A stretch of 10,016 nt of DNA from an uncultured Bacteroidota bacterium (GTDB taxonomy: Bacteria > Bacteroidota > Bacteroidia > Flavobacteriales > TMED113), in the NCBI GenBank assembly GCA_902520385.1, contig CABYOB010000020.1, forward strand, positions 1 to 10,016, in the 5' to 3' direction. This document shows positions 7,326 through 10,016 of the stretch, piece by piece (the first letter of the stretch is position 1; the number at the start of each line of letters is the position of its first letter). Under the pieces are notes generated by a model. It worked only from the letters and a program-made list of their open reading frames with translations, was not told the DNA's origin and did not search any database. A program made the translations under genes and the position numbers.

Positions 7326-8040
7326 ATTAAAATTTTTACTTATTCAAGCTAGGAAGTTAAACGATCCTATGATAAAAAATGAATTAGATTGCTTTAAAAG
7401 AATCCTAAATTTAGAATCTGAAAACATTACAAATATTGATGTGACAAGAAAAATCATAACTCCTCAAATTATAAAAAAATTTGACGTTGTTTTAGTGGGA
7501 GGAAGTGGTGACTACTCTATTGCAAAAGGAGGAAGTTTTATGAAACAAACATTAGACCTCATGAGACTACTGCATGAAACTTCAAAGCCAACTTTTGCAT
7601 CATGCTGGGGCTTTCAAGCTATGGCTAAAGCTATGGGTAGCAATGTAATTAATGACTTAAAATTAGCAGAACTAGGAACTATTAAATTAACTCTTACAAA
7701 AGAAGGAAAAAAAGATCCTGTATTCCAATGCCTTTCAGACTCTTTTTTCTGTCAAATGGGACATGAAGATATTGTTATTACACAACCTAAAAACTCTATT
7801 ATTTTAGCATACTCAGAAAAAATCAAAATAGAGGCATTTTGTTTTAAAGAAAAACCAATTTATTGCACGCAATTTCACCCTGAATTAAGATTAGAAGATT
7901 TAAAAAACAGAATGCAAGCATATCCTCATTATATAAATAAAATACTAGGAATAACTATGAAAGAATTTATAGAAAAAAAATGTTTTGAAGCAAAAGAGTC
8001 AGAAAATTTATTAAATCAATTTATTAAGACTTATTTCTAA
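7315..8040 (+). CDS. Class-I glutamine amidotransferase (GMP synthase glutaminase-like, stand-alone)
   Basis: A 241-residue cytoplasmic protein with a complete class-I triad: nucleophile C97 in ASCWGFQ (95-101), with H188 and E190 in QFHPE (186-190). DVVLVGGSGDYS (57-68) forms the early oxyanion-loop region. AELGTIKL (118-125) and the QMGHED segment (147-152) fit the GMP-synthase-like stand-alone group rather than PyrG, CarA or HisH. There is no synthetase domain, so ammonia would go to a partner, or the enzyme may instead hydrolyse a gamma-glutamyl bond as PuuD-type relatives do. It starts 11 nt inside the end of the ligase-hydrolase gene, indicating coupled translation and a shared pathway. 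About 50 residues follow the triad as a helical tail. It ends 17 nt into the convergent gapA gene. The catalytic class is secure and the substrate is not known. Confidence 0.92.
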   Translation: MKNKLKFLLIQARKLNDPMIKNELDCFKRILNLESENITNIDVTRKIITPQIIKKFDVVLVGGSGDYSIAKGGSFMKQTLDLMRLLHETSKPTFASCWGFQAMAKAMGSNVINDLKLAELGTIKLTLTKEGKKDPVFQCLSDSFFCQMGHEDIVITQPKNSIILAYSEKIKIEAFCFKEKPIYCTQFHPELRLEDLKNRMQAYPHYINKILGITMKEFIEKKCFEAKESENLLNQFIKTYF

Positions 8041-9019
8041 ATAATATGTCTGACAAATCAATTAATCTATTAGAATAACCATATTCATTATCATACCAAC
8101 CAACTACCTTAATCATATTGTCTAAACAAAAAGTTAATTTAGAATCGAATACACAAGAAAAAGGTGAAGATAAAATATCAACAGAAACAATTGGGTCTTC
8201 AGTATAAGATAAAATTGCTGAAAAAAAACCATTTGAGGCTTCCTTAAAAAGGCTATTCACCTCTAATACAGTTGCTTTTTTCCTTACTATACAAGTGATG
8301 TCTGTTAACGAACCATTAGAAACAGGAACTCTAATTCCGCAACCTCCTATTTTTATTTTAGGAAAAATACTTGATAATGCTTTGGCGGCACCTGTTGTAG
8401 TCGGGATAATAGAGTTAGGTGCAGAGCGAGCTCTTCTCAAGTCATGATGATTAGAATCATGTAAATTTTGATCTGTTGTATATGAATGAATAGTTGTAAC
8501 ATATGCCTTTTCTATTTCAAAAGAATCATTTAAAATTTTTATCATTGGAGCTGCACAATTAGTTGTACACGATGCATTTGAAATAATTTGATCTGAGTTA
8601 TTTATAACATTATTATTAACGCCTAAAACAACTGTCTTTATTGAATTTTCCTTTGAAGGGGCAGTTATGATGACTTTTTTAGCACCAGACTTAATATGAT
8701 TAAAAGCTGATTTCTTCGTCAAATACTTACCTGTCGCTTCAATTACTAAATCAACTAATAAATTTCCCCAAGGTAATTTATCATTTTGAGAATAATTTAA
8801 AACTGGTATTTTTTCATTTTTAACAAATAAATTTTTTTTATCACATGAAACTTTAAAAGGAAAAATACCATGGATTGAATCATATTTTAATAAATGACTT
8901 AAGATTTTAACATCACTTAAATCATTAATTGCAACTATTTTATAATTTGGGTTATCTATAATAGATCTGAAAAAAGTTCTACCAATTCTTCCAAAACCGT
9001 TAATAGCAACTCTAATCAT
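8024..9019 (-). CDS. gapA: Type I glyceraldehyde-3-phosphate dehydrogenase
   Basis: A 331-residue phosphorylating GAPDH of normal length for glycolysis and gluconeogenesis. The N-terminus is INGFGRIGRTFFRS (6-19). D33 in AINDLSD (30-36) suggests NAD rather than NADP preference. The active site is SNASCTTNCAAP with nucleophile C151 (147-158), and H178 lies in TTIHSYTTDQ (175-184). RRARSAPNSIIPTTTGAAKA (195-214) binds phosphate. GWYDNEYGYSNR (307-318) closes the domain. The GGCGIRVPVSNGSLTD segment (225-240) resembles flavobacterial forms. It starts 4 nt after lipA and must be co-transcribed with it. Its 3' end overlaps the amidotransferase end by 17 nt, with no room for a separate terminator. 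Flavobacteria often carry more than one GAPDH, so whether this is the main glycolytic copy is not shown. Confidence 0.97.
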   Translation of the reverse strand: MIRVAINGFGRIGRTFFRSIIDNPNYKIVAINDLSDVKILSHLLKYDSIHGIFPFKVSCDKKNLFVKNEKIPVLNYSQNDKLPWGNLLVDLVIEATGKYLTKKSAFNHIKSGAKKVIITAPSKENSIKTVVLGVNNNVINNSDQIISNASCTTNCAAPMIKILNDSFEIEKAYVTTIHSYTTDQNLHDSNHHDLRRARSAPNSIIPTTTGAAKALSSIFPKIKIGGCGIRVPVSNGSLTDITCIVRKKATVLEVNSLFKEASNGFFSAILSYTEDPIVSVDILSSPFSCVFDSKLTFCLDNMIKVVGWYDNEYGYSNRLIDLSDILFRNKS

Positions 9020-9023
9020 AGTA

Positions 9024-9947
9024 CTAAAATAAATGTTTTTCTGCGTGATATGAGGATCTAACTAATGGCCCACTTTCAACATATTTAAATCCCATTTCAA
9101 TACCCTTCTCTTTGAAAAATAAAAACTTTTCTGGGGAAACAAATTTTTCAACTGGAAGGTGTTTTTTAGTGGGTTGTAAATATTGCCCAAGTGTTAAAAT
9201 ATCTACACCAACATTAATTAAGTCATTCATTGATTTTAAAACTTCAGAATCATTTTCTCCTAAACCAAGCATAATTCCTGACTTAGTTCTTCTTAAACCA
9301 GATTTCTTTAAATACTCTAAAACTGATAAACTTCTAGAATAACTAGCTTGAACTCTAACACTTCTAGTCAATCTTTCAACTGTTTCCATATTATGAGAAA
9401 CCACTTCAGGGTGAACAGAAATAATTCTATTTAAGTTCAACTTATTACCTTTAAAGTCTGGTATTAAAGTTTCTATCGTAGTTTCTGGAGATAATCTTCT
9501 AATTGCCTCAATTGTTTGAACCCATAGAATAGAACCACCATCCTCTAAATCATCTCTATCAACTGATGTTAAAACACAATGCTTTATATTCATTAAAGAA
9601 ACTGAATTAGCCACTTTTTCTGATTCAGACCAATCTACTTTTTTAGGCCTTCCAGTTGAAACCGAACAAAAGCCACAAGATCTTGTACAAATATTACCAA
9701 GAATCATAAATGTAGCCGTTCCAGCCCCCCAACACTCCCCCATATTAGGACAATGACCACTTTCACAAATAGTATGTAAATTATGTTTATCAACAATAGA
9801 ACGCAATTTCGTAAACTTTTCACCGACAGGTAATTTCACTCTTAACCAACTTGGTTTCTTTTGAAAAGACTTAGTTGATTTTGGTTTTGAAATTTTTTTT
9901 TTCAAATCAACAACATGCCAATCACTTGAAGTATCCCCCTGGTTCAT
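9024..9947 (-). CDS. lipA: Lipoyl synthase (radical SAM)
   Basis: A 307-residue enzyme that inserts two sulfurs into protein-bound octanoyl groups to make lipoate for pyruvate and 2-oxoglutarate dehydrogenases and the glycine cleavage system. The auxiliary iron-sulfur cluster ligands are C61, C66 and C72 in CESGHCPNMGEC. The radical-SAM triad is C87, C91 and C94 in CTRSCGFC. Other LipA marks are TSVDRDDLEDGG (127-138), ETLIPDF (159-165), VVSHNMETV (182-190), MLGLGE (226-231), LGQYLQPTKKHLPV (253-266) and the C-terminal RSSYHAE (297-303), which carries the serine cluster ligand. ATG 9947 gives a normal-length N-terminus. A 10-A tract (9893-9902 on the complement) lies 15 codons in. The gene leads an operon with gapA 4 nt downstream. 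All cluster ligands are intact, so it should be functional. Confidence 0.98.
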   Translation of the reverse strand: MNQGDTSSDWHVVDLKKKISKPKSTKSFQKKPSWLRVKLPVGEKFTKLRSIVDKHNLHTICESGHCPNMGECWGAGTATFMILGNICTRSCGFCSVSTGRPKKVDWSESEKVANSVSLMNIKHCVLTSVDRDDLEDGGSILWVQTIEAIRRLSPETTIETLIPDFKGNKLNLNRIISVHPEVVSHNMETVERLTRSVRVQASYSRSLSVLEYLKKSGLRRTKSGIMLGLGENDSEVLKSMNDLINVGVDILTLGQYLQPTKKHLPVEKFVSPEKFLFFKEKGIEMGFKYVESGPLVRSSYHAEKHLF

Positions 9948-9948
9948 A

Positions 9949-9968
9949 TTTTTAATTTGAATTAAAAA
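9949..9968. repeat. Perfect 9-bp inverted repeat just upstream of lipA
   Basis: TTTTTAATT (9949-9957) and its exact complement AATTAAAAA (9960-9968) are separated by two bases and end one base before the lipA start codon. As a DNA site it could bind a dimeric regulator. In RNA the all A-U stem would be weak, with a loop too small unless inner pairs open. The extreme AT content means chance is a real alternative. Confidence 0.5.
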
Positions 9969-10016
9969 CCATTTTTATAAATAAATAATAGTTTTTTTCG
10001 TTAAGAGTTTACGTTT
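9969..10016 (-). promoter_or_regulatory. Likely promoter region of the lipA-gapA operon, with an imperfect dyad
   Basis: These bases lie upstream of the first gene of the minus-strand pair and hold no recognisable gene. An imperfect dyad CGTTAA-GAG-TTTACG lies at 9999-10013 with one mismatch between arms. Several A/T runs resemble a -7 box, but no clean Bacteroidota TTG/TAnnTTTG pair could be placed. The promoter call rests on position only. Confidence 0.3.

Noticed and set aside
9112..9342. A plus-strand open frame within lipA.
   Set aside because: lipA is certain from its cluster-binding cysteines, and the opposite frame shows no family features.
1..10016. Mobile element or prophage island.
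   Set aside because: No transposase, integrase, terminal inverted repeats, tRNA or phage structural gene was seen. Composition looks even across the window by eye.

Overview
The window looks like a compact, very AT-rich chromosomal segment from a member of the Bacteroidota, most likely a flavobacterium and possibly a streamlined marine one. The evidence is a DUF4294-type exported protein (a family I know only from Bacteroidota), a short-signal lipoprotein of Bacteroidota style, A-rich leaders without clear Shine-Dalgarno sequences, and flavobacterial-looking LipA and GAPDH. The phylum call is fairly secure. The order and habitat are inference. No rRNA, tRNA, CRISPR array, insertion sequence or phage gene was seen. 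No gene-free stretch exceeds 70 bases.

Region A (1-3218, + strand) is one tightly coupled operon. It holds the last 28 codons of an unidentified gene, a lipoprotein, a polyprenyl-phosphate sugar-1-phosphate transferase that starts surface or exopolysaccharide repeat-unit synthesis, and a 3-hydroxybutyryl-CoA dehydrogenase. The first two junctions are TAATG stop/start overlaps and the third gap is 4 nt.

Region B (3223-4516) is a divergent pair. A DUF4294 secreted protein lies on the - strand and a RecB/MGME1-like PD-(D/E)XK nuclease on the + strand. Their start codons share two bases inside one CATG, so each gene's leader lies inside the other gene.

Region C (4569-8040, + strand) is the most unusual part. 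A 918-residue protein joins a glutamate-cysteine-ligase-type (GCS2) amide ligase, a CBS-like regulatory pair and an AstE/aspartoacylase-type zinc amidohydrolase. It overlaps by 11 nt a class-I glutamine amidotransferase. Together they suggest an uncharacterised pathway that makes and breaks an amide or gamma-glutamyl small molecule. A 15-bp tandem repeat sits just before the fusion gene.

Region D (8024-9947, - strand) is a lipA-gapA pair 4 nt apart, linking lipoate synthesis with glycolysis. gapA converges on the amidotransferase with a 17-nt overlap. The 69 nt upstream of lipA hold a perfect AT-rich inverted repeat and a second imperfect dyad.
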